This document shows positions 12,801-26,136 of a stretch of 64,000 nt of DNA, piece after piece. Every line of letters begins with the position of its first letter. The first letter of the stretch is position 1. Both the position numbers and the translations under genes were made by a program. Source of the stretch: Pseudoneurospora amorphoporcata (Eukaryota > Ascomycota > Sordariomycetes > Sordariales > Sordariaceae); NCBI GenBank assembly GCA_033297205.1, contig MU859185.1, positions 40,290 through 104,289 on the forward strand. The letters are read 5' to 3'. The notes beneath the pieces were generated by a model that worked only from the letters and a program-made list of their open reading frames with translations, was not told the DNA's origin and searched no databases.

Positions 12801-15159
12801 TTTCCAGCTTAGTGGCTGCCGCTGTTCTTACAGGAATGTCTTCGGCAACCTGAGCCAGTTCCTGCAGCAAATGAAATAAAATAAACAGTCAGCGGCTAGC
12901 GATTTCGAGGACCGCATCGGAGCTTACTTACCGGTATCGATTTCAGAAGCATTAACCGCGAATCGAGATACTCCAGGACTGATTTAAGACCAGGAGCAGT
13001 ACCGGGCATGCCAGCTCTGTCGCATATTGATATCAGGATGACGGATCTGTACGGTTGAGTTGATGTCAGTTACGAACTCGATCACGATACAAGATAGCTC
13101 AAGGATACGAGGTGGAACATACGTCAGCCGCCAGAAGCGCAGCTTAAAATCCGGGGTTTCTAGCCTCTTCGAAGTTCTCAACGATTGAAGCACCACGTCG
13201 TGGGCATACAAGCGCTGGGCAACTTTAGTTCCAAGCCGCCTAACCGCCTCGTCTGGCGCAACTACGCATGAGATAAGGGCTTCCAGGTTTTCCTGATAGA
13301 ATCGATCGCGCTCGTTAAGATCATAAGGAGGGCCTTCAAACAACGTCATGGGGGACGCATCCAAGAAGTTTAGAATATTGCAGACCATGTCAACCAGGGA
13401 GGCGCTCTCAATCTGCTGTCGCTGCGCAATGTCTTCAAAAATATAGCCCTGGATAAGGTGCATGGACATGGCCTATTTTCAAGTCAATAAAAAGCGAAAG
13501 AAGTTGGCCTGAACAGAAAACAAATGAAGGCTTACATTTAGCTGCCCTTGAACAAATGCCGAAGCCTTTGTGAACAATGGCTGGTACGCGCTGCTTTTCT
13601 CCAACCTCGCGAAGTGCGAGCAAGCCTGAATTACGGCGATCTTGAAGATGTGCGGCGCTGACGGCGTGAGACACTGATCCACAAGAGAGTCGACGCAACT
13701 TTCGAAGCTTAGGTGCGCGAGGCTCACGAACGCTGCTGTCATGATGTCCTGCTCGAAGAATATGCCATCCGGGCCAAGGCCATAGCGTCGAAATACGGAA
13801 TCGCGCACATCATCCTGGACGTCCGAAGCATAACTCGCAAGGCCCAAATCGCAGTCGGGATCGAAGTGTCGCGCGGCACGTAGCAGGTATACGAGACAGT
13901 AAACGGACACTTCGTTTCGGTTTCTAAGGGCTCTTCTCCGTTCTTCGAGGAAATGCTTCTTTTTGGCCATGCTTGTGCTCTTGGATTCGCGCAGATTACT
14001 GGCAACGTCAAATACGTCGGGCAGGAGAAGCAGCAGCGCTGTCATCAGAGGATAGAGAAGGCCCCTTCTCCTGGCATTGTCGTTGCTGCCGTTTTGGGCA
14101 TAATCGAAAAGTGTATCGGGCGCATTGTCGTGGCGTTTGCGACCCATGTGCAGCTGCACAAATTCATTGGGATATCTTTCCAGCCACCGGGTTATAAGCA
14201 AAGGAGTGACGACGGCGATAGCATTCTGGAAGCTTTTTCGAGATGATAACCAGCTGGAATTGAACTCGGTGATAACCGAGTTTAGTTTGTGGATGTCGAC
14301 CCAAAAAGACGCCATCAGCCTCAAAACAATGAGAGCCGACCTTTCTTCCTCGGCAGCGGCGGCATTGGGTATCGGCGTGCCCTGGCCAGGTACCACCTGA
14401 CGGGCACTATATATGGTGTTCCTGAAGTAGGCAAAAGAGGCCGACCAGCTGGACGCCGTGACAAATTCGACAATGGTCTTGACGTGGGCTTCAATGGCCG
14501 TGGCATGAAGCTGCAGCAAGTGGCTACTTTCTAGGGGTTCGTTGGAAGGCGTGGAGACAGGGGTACGCATAACCTCGTCAGGGAGACGGACGGCAGCCGG
14601 TTTGGCGGTGGTCTCGTCAAGGAGCGTCTTGGCGGGTAATGTATAACCATCGGGATAAGGATCGAACAGGAGCTTGATGACCTCAAAGATGCGGCGGACC
14701 AGGACCTCGTCTAGAGGCTGGGGGGTAGGCAAGGCAGCACGCTGGGAAGAAGAGAGCGCATAGCTATCTCCGAGGCCATTTTCTGTGTGGGAGGGGCCCC
14801 AATGGCTGGCGCAACAGTCGGCGATCAATTCGAGAGTGTAGATTTCGGATAAAAGGACAAGAGGCGGATGGTTGAAAATGGACCGGTATGGGCGGGCAAG
14901 GTCCTCGAGGAGACCAAGAAGGGAGTCGAGGACGAGGTTGACGGAGCCGGAGCTGACCCTAATGAGGGTGGAGCGGGTGATGGAGATGATGTCGTCGTGG
15001 TAGAGATCCTGGGCAGGAGCACCGGTGCGATGAGGAAGCTAGATAGACACGGCAATGGGCGTCTCGGTCAGCAGATATTTGTTTGTGATAGCAAGGGAAA
15101 CGTACCCTGGTTGCGAGCCTCTCGACCAGGCCACCGACCAGGCCCGTGTCGCCGTTCAT
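6891..15159 (-). CDS. IRA: Neurofibromin/IRA-type Ras GTPase-activating protein
   Basis: Seven exons: 15159-15106, 15038-13536, 13472-13123, 13046-12932, 12861-10867, 10803-6979 and 6905-6891. All junctions are GT-AG and the frame closes to 2,618 residues, in the size range of NF1 and Ira1/2. Family role: stimulates GTP hydrolysis on Ras, so it damps Ras-cAMP/MAPK signalling. Seen: an arginine-finger region LLRRSCVATK (about 1248-1257) and FLRFFCPAIVAPE (about 1361) in the RasGAP domain; then a Sec14/CRAL-TRIO-like segment (about 1580-1680), a PH-like segment (about 1690-1800) and a long helical C-terminal part. The start is the only ATG that splices into the long exon; exon 1 encodes just 18 residues. 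The last exon, four codons plus stop, rests only on a good acceptor (TTGATTACAG), so the exact C-terminus is uncertain. Confidence 0.93.
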
Positions 15160-17558
15160 TGTGTGGTGAAGAGGGCGGGAGCGCAAGCAAAGAGAGGGGC
15201 GGACCGGTGTCTTCTCATGATGGGGTTCTGCGGTGTCGGTCGTGTTGTCGACTGCCAGGACTGCCCGAGCCGCGCAGTACGGGCTTCTTGGCACAACTGG
15301 AAGGTGCTGTTGTTTTCAGTGGGAGTACCTCGAGGCGAGTGGAGGTATCTACTATCCCCTGTCGCAACCAGCCTCACTCTCGGGGTTGGTGGTGAGCGGG
15401 CGGAAAGGGGTGGTCGGAACGGAAGGAGTGCGTGTGTATGTTATCGGCGACGCCCTGCAGTTGGTGACTGACGCCGTGTCGTCGTCGTCGTCGTCGTCGT
15501 TGTCGAGTGGTGGTCGGCGGCGGCGGGTGCGTGATGGGACGCCGCGGCCGTGGGTTGGTTCGTGGTCGGGTGTTGGTGTCGTGGGTAGGTGGTGGCCGTT
15601 CTGGCTACCTTTCTGCTACTGGCCCAACACAACTGGAACCTTACGGGCAGCGGCAACGGGAACAACGTGGGACAAGCGAAGCGAGGGAGACGAGACGAGA
15701 CGAGCGAGGGCGGTGGAGGTGGAGGCACTGGAAGCACTGAACAGAGGCACTGGACTAAGTCTAAGTAGGGACCGTGACTTTGTGGTTAGCCTGGTGTGTA
15801 CCGTGCTTTTAACTCCTGGCACTTTCATCCACTTGGAACGTCCCGTCAGCCAGAGAGGTACCTTAGGATATGGAAGCTGGTCGGCTCTTCAAAAAGCACG
15901 ATCGCACTGCAATTCCCTCGAGTGTCAAAGAGTGTGTTCCTGCCGTGTGTGTGTGCGTGTGTCTAACTGGAGGATGCAAAGTGGGGCCGACCAAGAAGCT
16001 TGTATGTGAAGACCAAAATCGGGGTGGGGACCCCTGGGGGCTTTCGTCCTCCACGGGGGCCCAAACCCCTGAACAACCTGGAAGTGCCCGGAACACCACA
16101 AGATCCCCGTCGGTTTCCTCATGTTCGTCCATTCTTGCCATCTTTCTTGGTCCCATCTGATATGGACAACGGAGGCAAGATGGCCTTCCATGTTCCAACT
16201 TTGCACCTTCTCAACTAATCGCCAAACAGAGACGTTCCATCTTTCCATGCCACTACACACATTGTAAGAATCTATCCATCACCCACAGCTGCCCATCGAT
16301 CATCACAACCAAACGGCAGGACATGGGACATGGACAGGCGTTCCATCTGTGTGGACTATCCAGCTGAGCCGTACCAGGAACATTGCCCATCCATTCATTC
16401 ACTTCATCAAGGAAAAGAAAAAGGAGATGACAGACAGGCAGGCAGACACAATCGACAGCAAACAAAGCTGAAGGGATGTTGATTCAATTCGATTTACCGA
16501 ATCCGAGTTCTCAATTCGTCAAACTCGTCCCTCGACTGCCGAGTCCGAGTTTAAACAAAGACAATGTGAAGAAGACGTCTCACAGTCTCAGCTTCCATGC
16601 ATTATCACATCAGATTGTCTTCAAACAAACGCCCGTAACAGCCGCGTGTCAATGCTTACCTAAGGTAGTTTCCCTTCCCGAACGTCCACTTTCTTTGACT
16701 CCAAAACTCCTGTTCGTTCCTGCATCTGGTTCCTGAATCTACGACGGTGCCCGCATACTATTTGATACATACCAGCATACGAGTACGAGCCCTTGCAGAC
16801 AAGACACTAGAATAGCTCCACGCACACCACTCCTCAAACCCTGAGGCTCAGAAGCTTTACACCGTCTTAATACAATCATTTCCTCTTTTGGTTGTCTTGG
16901 GCACCAAATACCCCGTGCTTGTCGTCCATAAGGCTCACCACCGCTTTTATAAGCTTCAAATCATCATATCATGTCATACTCCGATCCCTGGAGTTCCAAG
17001 ACTCGCAAAAACTGAATGATAGGGCGGTGGGAAAAACTGAGAATGAAAGGAGACTATTACGTGGTAGCTACAAACTATTTGCTTGACTTCCATCCTACAC
17101 AAAAATGCCAAGTAGAAGGCAAGTCCTATGATTTAAACTTTTGGGAATCTTCAAATCTTCCACGAATTTGCAAAATACATGCCTACCCAATCGTCTCAGA
17201 CCCAGACCCCTAAACATAAGAACCTTTGAGATGGGTCTAACTTAGTGAGCCATCGATGTACACCCGTCATCTGTTCTCTTAGGCATGAAAAGTCATCTAA
17301 GTTTGTCTTCGCTAGGGACTCTTCGCCCCTTTCGTCTTATATGCTAACCCCGAGCAATAATTTACAGATTTTAAAGTGCAAATTACCAACTCTTGATCTG
17401 ACATTGAGACCAATAACCTGCCTGAGACGAAAACCCATCTATACAATCAACACAAGAAAAAAGGATCGAAAACAATGTCCTAATCAACTCCGCTTTGGCA
17501 TTTAACTGCCCTACTGCTCCTTCCTCCGCTAGTCCCTAGCACTCTTCATCGCTGGGCT
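15160..17558. other. Intergenic: RasGAP promoter/leader and RAT1 3' flank
   Basis: No gene is supported. Next to the RasGAP start the sequence is C/T-rich on the minus strand and contains a (GTC)n microsatellite, consistent with a long 5' leader. Nearer 17,558 it is presumably the RAT1 3' UTR. A 258-codon plus-strand open frame at 15,233-16,009 has low-complexity composition and no recognisable protein. Confidence 0.6.
15478..15500. repeat. (GTC)n trinucleotide microsatellite
   Basis: About seven uninterrupted GTC units (GAC on the minus strand), roughly 320 bp upstream of the RasGAP start codon and so probably in its 5' leader or promoter. Confidence 0.85.
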
Positions 17559-20500
17559 CTACCTATACCCCCGGTTGTCACCGCCGCCACGATATCCACC
17601 GCCGCCGCCGCCGCCATAACCTCCACGGTTGTCATATCCGCGATCCTGACGCGGAGGTCCCCTGTACTGGTTACCCTGGCCTTGGTAGCCGCCGCGGCCA
17701 CCGCCCTGACCGTACTGCTGTCCCTGACCCCGATACGCGCCTTGCGGCGGAGGAGGTGGAAGTGCATATCTGTTGTCTTGATAGCCTCCGCGACTGTTGC
17801 CATAACCGCCGCCGCCGTACCCACCAGCAGCGGGAGCATCGCCATAGGCGGCACCAGGCGGAGGCGGAGGAGGTCCAACTCCGAATCCGGCAAGTCCAGG
17901 GGGAGGGGGAGGCTGCCAGCCGTGGGGAGGACCATATGAGTCCCGTGGTTGACCACCGTATCCGCCGCCGTTGTTACCACCGTTGTGATAACCGCCACCA
18001 TTGCCCTGGTAGCCGCCGCCGCTTCCACCATATCCTCCTCCCCAGCCGCCACCGCGTCCTCCTCCGCCTTGGTAACCGCCGCGGCCGCGTCCTCCCTGAT
18101 AACCACCGCCAGGTCCGTAGTTGATAGGCTCGTTCCTTCCACTGTAGCCCTTGTTGCTCAGCGGCACACCTCCGTAGCTTCTTCCCGAGCGTGATGCCTT
18201 GCCCTTCAGGATATCGATATCGCTGCGAGTCAAAGCCGGTGTGGGCATCTGCACCCCTCTAAGGAGCATCGACTTGTGCGTATGCGAGCAATCAGGGAAA
18301 AAGTAGTAGACCATGAGTGAGCGATCGTAGTCCACGTCGGGCATCGAAGCTCTGCTCAACGGGTAAACCAGCGATCCGTGAGGCACATAGCCGTCAATCT
18401 TCTCGACCGAACCAGAGAGGCCAGCACTCTTGGTGGGATCCAGCTCGAACTTGGTGGCGCCCTGCTTCTTTGAATAGAATTGGCTCGTGATGTGTTCATA
18501 CAGTGTTGGGTGAGAATCAGACAAGAGTAGGAAGTCCTTGCCCGGTGTGTTTCGGAGTTGATCTTCTGGGCTCAAGAGATGGGTTTTGGTCTCCATGGCA
18601 GACAATAGACGGGGCATGTCGATGAACGGAAGGAGCGCGACACCCTGCCAAGCCATCTTCTTGCCGTTGAGATCGATCTCAAACTCCTCGGGGTAGAAAT
18701 CAATGATCTCACTGTTCTCCTCAGTCATCAAAGGGTGAAACACCTCAGGAATAGCGTGGCGAGACGCGGCCGGAAGAACGCTCATGAGCTGCTCAAAGGG
18801 CCGCGAGATTCTACCCTTCTCAAACTTGATCTCCATCTCGCCAAGATCAACAAAGTCTGCAGCGAACGGGGCGTAGTGGTAGGGGTAGTACCACTCCCAT
18901 GAGGGGCAGCCCTGGAAATAGTACTCCAAAACCCAGGCAAGACCTTCGGCATAAGCACGACCAACCTTGTGACGGAAGTCGATGTCCTTACGGTCAACCT
19001 TGAACTTCTGCTCATAGTACCGGTCCGCGTATCCCTCTTCCCACAGCCTGACAGAATCATTAGGCTCAGCATCATTCTCGCTGACCTCGGTCACCTCGGA
19101 ACTGCTCGCCTCAGGGCCGGTGGCAGCATCTTCGATAAGCTCGGCCTTTCTCTTTCCAAGGGCTGTTGGGAGAGCAGCTTGCTCCTCGGTGGCAGCAGCC
19201 TCAGGAGCCGCAGCAGTTTCAACAGGAGTCTCGGCAGACTCGGCACCCGTTTCTGGCGTGCTCGTTCCTTGCGCCACCATGCTCTTGAGTTGATCCTTGA
19301 GCACACTAGCGGCACTCTTGTTGGCAACATTGGCCTGGTCAACCGCCTGGCGGTTCACCACCATGTCATGAGTGATTGAAGGTTGCGGTACCTTGCCCGG
19401 AAACTCGTTGATCTTGTGGAAAGAAAACCCAGCTGGCGGGCCACTGTTCTCAGCCGCTTGGCGTATTTGCCTGCTGCCCTGGGCTCGCCTTTGGCGGGCC
19501 TCGTCGGCAAGCTTGCGTCTCTTGAAACCGGCCTCTCGTCGGTCTTCGGCCTCCTTTCTCCTCCTGAAAATGGCATCTTCTTGCTTGGCCAAGCCGGCCA
19601 TTATGTACTGGACGCGTTCAAGGTCCGCTTGGCCATCTTTGGTCAAGTATCCGCCCATTACGGGCAAGTTATCTTTCCAAATCGCGGTAAGGGTATCAAT
19701 CCCGTTCTCCCTGATCTCCAATGCAGGCAAGTGAGGCAAGAAATCGTTTCCGACAAAGAAGCACATGAAGACCCAATCATCGATGGCCCTCTCCAAGTTG
19801 AACTGGAAGGGAAGGCCAGGGACATCAAGTTCAATAGCAAGGTACTCACGAAGGATGGAAACGTGGAGCCAAATAAAGGGCTTGAGAGGAACGACCGCGT
19901 CCTTCTCGTCGAACTCGCCATTTTTCTCCTTTGCCTCACCCTTGCAGTTCATGGCGTCATGTCCCTTTTGGCCACAGATCTTGCATAGTCTCGGCCTGCT
20001 GTCTTGGGCAAAGACATCCTCACGCAATACACGGAAATGGGGCTCGTGCGTGGCTAAGCCAAGCATGATAAGATCGGCGTCAAGTCCGTAGATGACATGC
20101 CGAGTATTGGGGTCATGGTTAGGGGAGCCACGCTGGGAACGGACGAACTCCATGATCTTGTGTTCACCCTCACCCGGAACAGTGGCGTCTGAGATAATGA
20201 CCTTCATGTTGGCCCAGGCAGGATCGGTATTCAGCTTGTACGAGCACCAGTACTTGAGACTGGCAGCGAGGATGTCCATGAAGGGTGTACCGGGAGTGAT
20301 GGAGTTGGAATCGAAGGCCTTCTTGACGACGGTCTCTACGGATTCTTCCTGTTGGATCTTGTTGCCATTTTGCTTCTTGAGCAATTCAATAAATTTTTGC
20401 TTGTCTTCCTCCTTTTCCATGGCTTCGCGGGCAGCACGGAATCGTCTGGATCGTTGCTGGTTCATTTTGGCTCTGGGGGCAACGCCATCTGTGGTGACAT

Positions 20501-20875
20501 TATGTTAGTTCGTTTCTGAGATCAAAGCAGAGTGACATGAATGTTGCAAAACGAGAGGCACTCACCAACAGCAATCATAAGGAGCTTCCGCGGGCGAACC
20601 ATGCTGACCACGCGATCGGTGTACTTGAAAACCTCGACCATCATCTCTTCCTCATCCTTGGGCGCAGGGCGGTCCTCGGGATGGGAGCAAGGATGGACGA
20701 TACCGTTCATGTCGAGATACAAGTTGTCAAACTCCTCGCCATTGGGATTCGGCTTGGTGCAGTCAACAGGGATGACGGTGCCATCGGGCATAGTAATCGG
20801 CTGATCCTCGACGACGGGCGAGATGATCTTGGGATACTTGGTGGACAGCCACCTGAAAGCCGCCGGAATACCCAT
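17559..20875 (-). CDS. rat1: 5'-3' exoribonuclease 2 (nuclear Rat1/Xrn2)
   Basis: Two exons, 20875-20566 and 20488-17559, encode 1,079 residues; the intron GTGAGT...CACAG splits the codon for Asp104. Family role: processive nuclear 5'-3' RNA exonuclease for rRNA/snoRNA processing and torpedo-type transcription termination, working with Rai1. Seen: the N-terminus MGIPAAFRWLSTKYP, the acidic active-site segments LDMNG, EGEHK (about 210) and GLDADL (about 238), and a CCHC zinc knuckle CX2CX4HX4C at about 272-285, typical of fungal Rat1. The central XRN domain is followed by a C-terminal tail of about 170 residues rich in RGG, GGY and proline, a usual RNA-binding composition. Shares a 1.2-kb divergent promoter with USO1. 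Confidence 0.97.
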
Positions 20876-22034
20876 CTTGCAAAGGCGATCGAGCGGTCAC
20901 ACGAATAGCACTGGTAGGGACGGTATTTGTATGTAGTTTTTAGGATAGGGGTAGTTGTCGCGAAACTAGCTAGCAATGGCCGCTGTGTCGCGAGCAAGAT
21001 CGGAGGTAGTCGCTGAAACAAATCGCGATTCTGGGAGAGAGCGTAGGTTGTTCAATTTGCATCGACGGGGAGCGAAGAGAAAGATATCGATGGGAGAAGA
21101 GGTATAGGATCGGTCGAAAGAATCGGTCGGCAACAATCGATGATGCACAACACTGGCAAGTTGACCGAATGGGAACCACCAACTGAAGGTTCCCCTGGAA
21201 GCGCACTGTAGGAAAGGTGCAGCTCCTGAGAACACGTCTTCCCGTCAAAAACCCTACTGGTAGAAAACGGGTTGAAGTTGACAAAGGGAAGCGGTCCTTG
21301 CAGCAACGCCCGTTGGATAAGAGCGATTGCAGAAGTGGTGATGGTGTGGGATGAACTGGGAAAGAATGACGGGACCGGAACGCGAGCTCTGACATCCGGA
21401 AAGAATTCAAGGGTTCAACGAGTGCCAAGACCAGGCGGCAAGGGGGCGATAAGGACTGATAAGGCCAATAACACCGCCACAGTAGCCTGTTATCGATTTA
21501 TCGCCATGTCACATGACGTTTCATGGTTAACAGTTATGGGTACTAACAGAGCAAGGTACGACTGGGGCGCAAGAACCGTAAAGGTAAGGTACACGATTCT
21601 GAGGCTCAAGAGACCGTAGCATTACATCAGGTAATACTTTCAGCCCCGTAACAAGGTTGAATGCCAATTGTTGTGCGGTCTGGACTTTCCGTCTGAAAGA
21701 AACACATGACCGTTCCTCCATGTAGATCCCACCTCAACAATTACCTCTGCACCAGACAAGAATCCAGTTGCTTTGTATAGCGTACGTAGAGGTACTTGGC
21801 CCTTGTAACTTGCAGCGCTCTACATACTGCAGCGGCACCCCCCAGTCCACAGTTGTCAACAAGCAACCAGGGGACCACACAGTACCCCTGACTCCCGTCC
21901 TGACACCTGACGACGCAAGAGGTGACGGGATCCTACCTCTCTCCTCGACCGGCATCTAGCATGCGCTCACCCCGCCATACACCATGATCCTCCATGGCAT
22001 CTAATAACTTAGTCCAGCACCTCTATCCTCGAAC
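20876..22034. promoter_or_regulatory. Divergent promoter region between rat1 and uso1
   Basis: 1.16 kb between two divergent start codons. It must hold both promoters and leaders. No specific factor site could be assigned and no ORF is credible. Confidence 0.6.
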
Positions 22035-25000
22035 ATGTTCTCGACCATTACGGCTGCCCCGGCCAAGCAGTCGGTGAGCGAAACCATTGCCGTCCTCAGC
22101 GGCCGCCTCAACACCGCAACCCTCCTCGAAGACCGTCGCGCCGCCATCCTCGGCCTGCGCAGCTTCTCCAAGCAGTACCCGGCCTCGGTTGCCTCTGGCG
22201 CGCTACGAAGCCTCATTGGGAGCTTGAGCAGAGATGGCGAGGATGTCGACACGGTCAAGGTCGTCCTCGAGACGCTGCTGATGCTCTTCAGCCCCAACGA
22301 AGACAGCCCCGAAGCTTCAGAGGAGATTGCGCTATGGCTCGCCGACGAGTTCACCCAGCGCCAGGAGAACATTACCTTACTGCTCGACCTGCTCGACACG
22401 ACCGACTTCTACTCGCGCCTCTACTCGCTCCAGCTGCTCTCCCACATACACTTTGCCCGAACAGAGAGAACCGAAGAATGCGTCCTCGTTGCGCCCTTGG
22501 GCATCCCTAGGCTGGTTGCCGTGCTCGACGACAGGCGAGAGGCGGTCCGGGATGCTGCCATCAGTCTGCTAATCGACCTTACCGCCGAATCCGTGGATAT
22601 CCAGAAGCTGGTGGCATTCGAGAAAGGATTCGAGCGCATATTCGACATCATCACCAATGAGGGAGGTCTCGTCGATGGCGCAAGGGTGGTGGAGGATTGC
22701 TTGATCTTGCTGGCGAACCTGCTTCGTCTCAACTCGTCCAACCAGTCCAATGTCAGGGAGATGGGATTCATCAAACGACTTGCAGAGCTATTAAGAAGTG
22801 CCTACAAGGGCAACACAGACGGGGAGGAGGTTGCGCAGTGGGCTGAGGAGCAGCGAAACAGGAACATCTATGCTTTGCTTGCGCTGATACGTCTGTTTTT
22901 GGTCCCTGGCGCGGCCGGAACCCCTGCGAACCAGATCGCATTCCTGAACGATCGTGTACTTGAAAATACTCTCCAGCTGGGATTTACCTTTGGCGTTGAC
23001 CTTCCCATAAGAGCGGAAGCCCTCGCGGCTTGCGCAGACATGATACGTGGTAATGCCAGACTACAGGAGAGATTCGCCGGGCAGGAGGTTCCCTCTCCAC
23101 TTGCTAACCCAACAATGAACGGTCAAGCTCCTCACGCGAACGAGGCGCCCAAGGTCTATGTTATTGACGGTCTACTGGATCTGATCTTGGCCGTCAACTC
23201 TCTGATGGAGTTTGATTTGCGCATGACCGCCTGCAATTGTCTAAAGGCCTACTTCAACAACCATGAGGAGATCCGGAAGCATTTCCTAACTAGAGCTATC
23301 CAGGGCCACAAGATGCAGGCCGATGAGCTTACCAATATCTTCACAACGTTGCTTCAGCCAGTGCCAGAGCAGGTCACGGCAGATCCGTATAGGTATTGGT
23401 TCGCCGCTGTGCTCATGCTTCATCTGGTTCATGAAAATCCCGCAACGAAGCATCTGGCCATGGAGGTTACCGAGGGAGACGAAGCCAGTGGCGAAGAAGT
23501 GGTTACAAGTATTCAAACCGTTGCGTCCCATCTTCTCAGAAGCGTAGCCAGGAATGATGACCCTCGTGTCATCATCGGCTATCTACAGCTCCTCCTCTGC
23601 TGGCTGTTCGAGGACCTGGACGCGGTTAACGATTTCCTAGGGGAGTTCACCAACCTCCAGGGGATCATCCAAGCGGCCGTGGAGAACCCCAACGGCGACA
23701 TCATCGTGCAAGGCCTCAGTGCCATGCTGATCGGTGTCGTGTACGAGTTCTCAACCAAAGACTCACCCGTCCCCCGCGCCAAGGTGCGCGAGATGGTCAT
23801 GTCCCGCATGGGCCGCGACCGCTACGTGGACAAGCTAACCAGGCTACGCTCCTACCCCTTAATGAGAGACTACGAGATTCTCCCCCAAAAACTCGACCTC
23901 AGCCTCGACCAGAAGCTTCCCGACGTGTACCTGGACGATACCTTCGTCGAGTTCTTCAAGGATAACTACAGCCGCATCATCCGGGCCATCGACCGCGATC
24001 CGGGGCTTGAGATCTCCGTCATTACCAACGGCGTGCAAAAGGGCATCTCGCGCGAGCTCGTCGACTCGCTGCGCGCCCAGCTCGAGGAAAAGGACCGAGC
24101 GCTCGAAGACTTTGCCGCCGAGAAGGCCAGCCTCGCCTCGCAGCTGGGGCAGGAACAAGCAGACCACCGACGCACCAAGGAACAAACAGCGTCCGATGTG
24201 CACCGCGCCAACGAAGCCGTCGAGCACATGCGCGTGCAGCTGGGCGCCAAAGACCACGCAATCCAAAACATCGAAGCGCTTGTCGCGACACTCAAGCAGA
24301 ACCTCGCCAAGGAGCAAGCCGAACACCAGCGTTCGCGAGCGGAGGCGGCTCGGCTCAAGACTGTTAATGACGGCCTCCAGCGCGCCCACGAGCAAGAGCT
24401 CAACAAACTCGCCAAGGATCTTCGCACCAAGGAGGACGAAAGCCAAAAACTCCTCGAGGCAGCCCGCCGCGAAGCCAAGAACAAGGAGGACGAGCTGACC
24501 AAGCAGCACGCCACCCAGATCGAGTCCCTGAAGCGCGAGCATCAGACCAAACTCGAGTCCCTTCAACGCGACCACCGCATTGAAAAGGGCCAGCTCACCC
24601 AGCAAATCGAAACCGCCCGCAAAACCGCCGAGCAAGAAACCGAGCGCGCTAGCCGCCGCTTCGAAGCTGAGAAGGCTGATTTGAGGGCGACGATCAGTCG
24701 GATGGAGGTTGATTTGATGAAGGCGAACAAAGCCCGGACGGACGGCGAGAGCAAGGTCAAGGAATTGGAAACTAATCTGTCCACGACTGGTGACGCGCTG
24801 AGTGCCGCGGAGAGGAAGTTGGCTGAGGCGGAGAAGGCCGCTAAGACCACTTCGGAGAAATTGGAGGAGCTTGAACAGAAGCTGAAGGTTGCTGAGGAGG
24901 ACAAGGAGGAAGTGGAGAGATTACTTACAGAGAAGGAAGAGAGTTTGGAGACTATGGAGAAGACACTGAAAGAGAAGGAGGATGCGATTGCGGAGGTGGA

Positions 25001-25663
25001 GAAGACGTTGAAGAAAAACAGAGAAGAGTTCACGGAGACGAAGGAGCGGTTGGAGAAGGAGAAGGAGGAGGCTGCTAAGAAGGCCGTTGAGGAAGTTAGG
25101 AAGGAACTTGAGACTACCAAGGATTCCTCTAACGATACGACTGGCGAAGCAGACACCAAGGCCGAGGCCGAGAAGGCTAAGGCGGCAGCAGCGGCAGCTG
25201 AAGTGAAGGCAAAGGAAACCGAAACCCGTCTCCAAAAAGAAAAGGAAGACGCCCTCACCTCCCTTCAACAACAACTCGAAAAAGAAAGGGAAGAAGCTGT
25301 TGCCAAGGCGGTGGCCGACGCTGTGGCCAAGGCCGTCGAGGGGGCGGTCGAGAAGGCCAAGAAGGAGGCCGAGAAGGAGGTGGAAAAGAAGATGGAGGAA
25401 GAACTCAAAAATGCGCAGAGCGAGCGGGACGATTTGTTGCTTTTGTTTGATGATTTGGAGGAGAAGAGGCAGAGGTATAAGGTAAATCCCCCCAATTTAA
25501 GCCTCCTGCACCTGGAGTGTTGCCTTTAGACTATATGGACTAACATTGTTTGTTTGTTGTACAGGAACAACTCAAGAAGCTTGGCGGGGAAGTTTCTGAG
25601 GATGAGGAGGAGGAGGAGGAGGAGGAGGAGGATGACGCAGAAGAAGATGGGGATGATGAGTAG
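22035..25663 (+). CDS. uso1: Uso1/p115-type vesicle tethering protein
   Basis: Exon 1 (22035-25481) and exon 2 (25565-25663) are joined by an intron GTAAAT...TACAG; total 1,181 residues. Family role: homodimeric golgin-like tether for ER-to-Golgi COPII vesicles, acting with Rab1/Ypt1 and SNAREs. Seen: an N-terminal armadillo-like globular head (about 1-650) with the fungal start MFSTITAAPAKQSV, then a continuous heptad-rich coiled coil from about 670 to 1150 dominated by E, K, A, L and R. The acidic C-terminus, in the small second exon, contains a run of nine Glu encoded by a (GAG)n stretch. The head, long coiled coil and acidic tail match the p115 architecture. The tail is shorter than that of yeast Uso1 (1,790 aa). 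Confidence 0.95.
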
Positions 25664-26136
25664 GAAGAACAGGCTAGACAAAAGCTGGTTACTGGTATAT
25701 GAAATGCTTGTTAATGGAGCCTTTGATAATCACCAAATCAACGTCTTGCACATATCAACTAACCAACGTCATATAGACCATGTGAACTACTACTGTAGGT
25801 GTCACTAGCAGGCTGAGACGAGGACTTGCGAAATTCACGGAAATTATTTGAAATGCCGCGGCGTATCCCATTCGCTCGTCCTAGGCTTAGTAGAAAAAAA
25901 GTCATGTCCTAGCTCTCCCATAGTAGTAGTTTCCCAGGCCAATTCCATGCAAAGACGCCAAACCAAACCCGTTATCATCAGGACGTCGTCAAGAAAAGAA
26001 AAGAAACTAAGACCACTGCAAATAAGAATATGCAGTATCTCCTAGCGCAGCCGAAAACTCTCTAAAGCCATATTGCTGAAACTCCGTCTTGAACTCGATT
26101 TGTGCCCTAGGCGAGCGAGGCAGCGAGAAGGCGGGT
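25664..26136. other. Convergent 3' region of uso1 and the WWM1-like gene
   Basis: 473 bp between two convergent stop codons, presumably overlapping or adjacent 3' UTRs. No further feature seen. Confidence 0.6.

Noticed and set aside
15233..16009. A 258-codon plus-strand frame in the RasGAP upstream region
   Set aside because: Low-complexity translation (Ser runs from the GTC repeat, Gly/Trp-rich parts), no family match and no splice context.
23859..25258. Long minus-strand open frames opposite the uso1 coiled coil
   Set aside because: Low-complexity antisense of a Glu/Lys-rich coiled coil; expected from codon bias.
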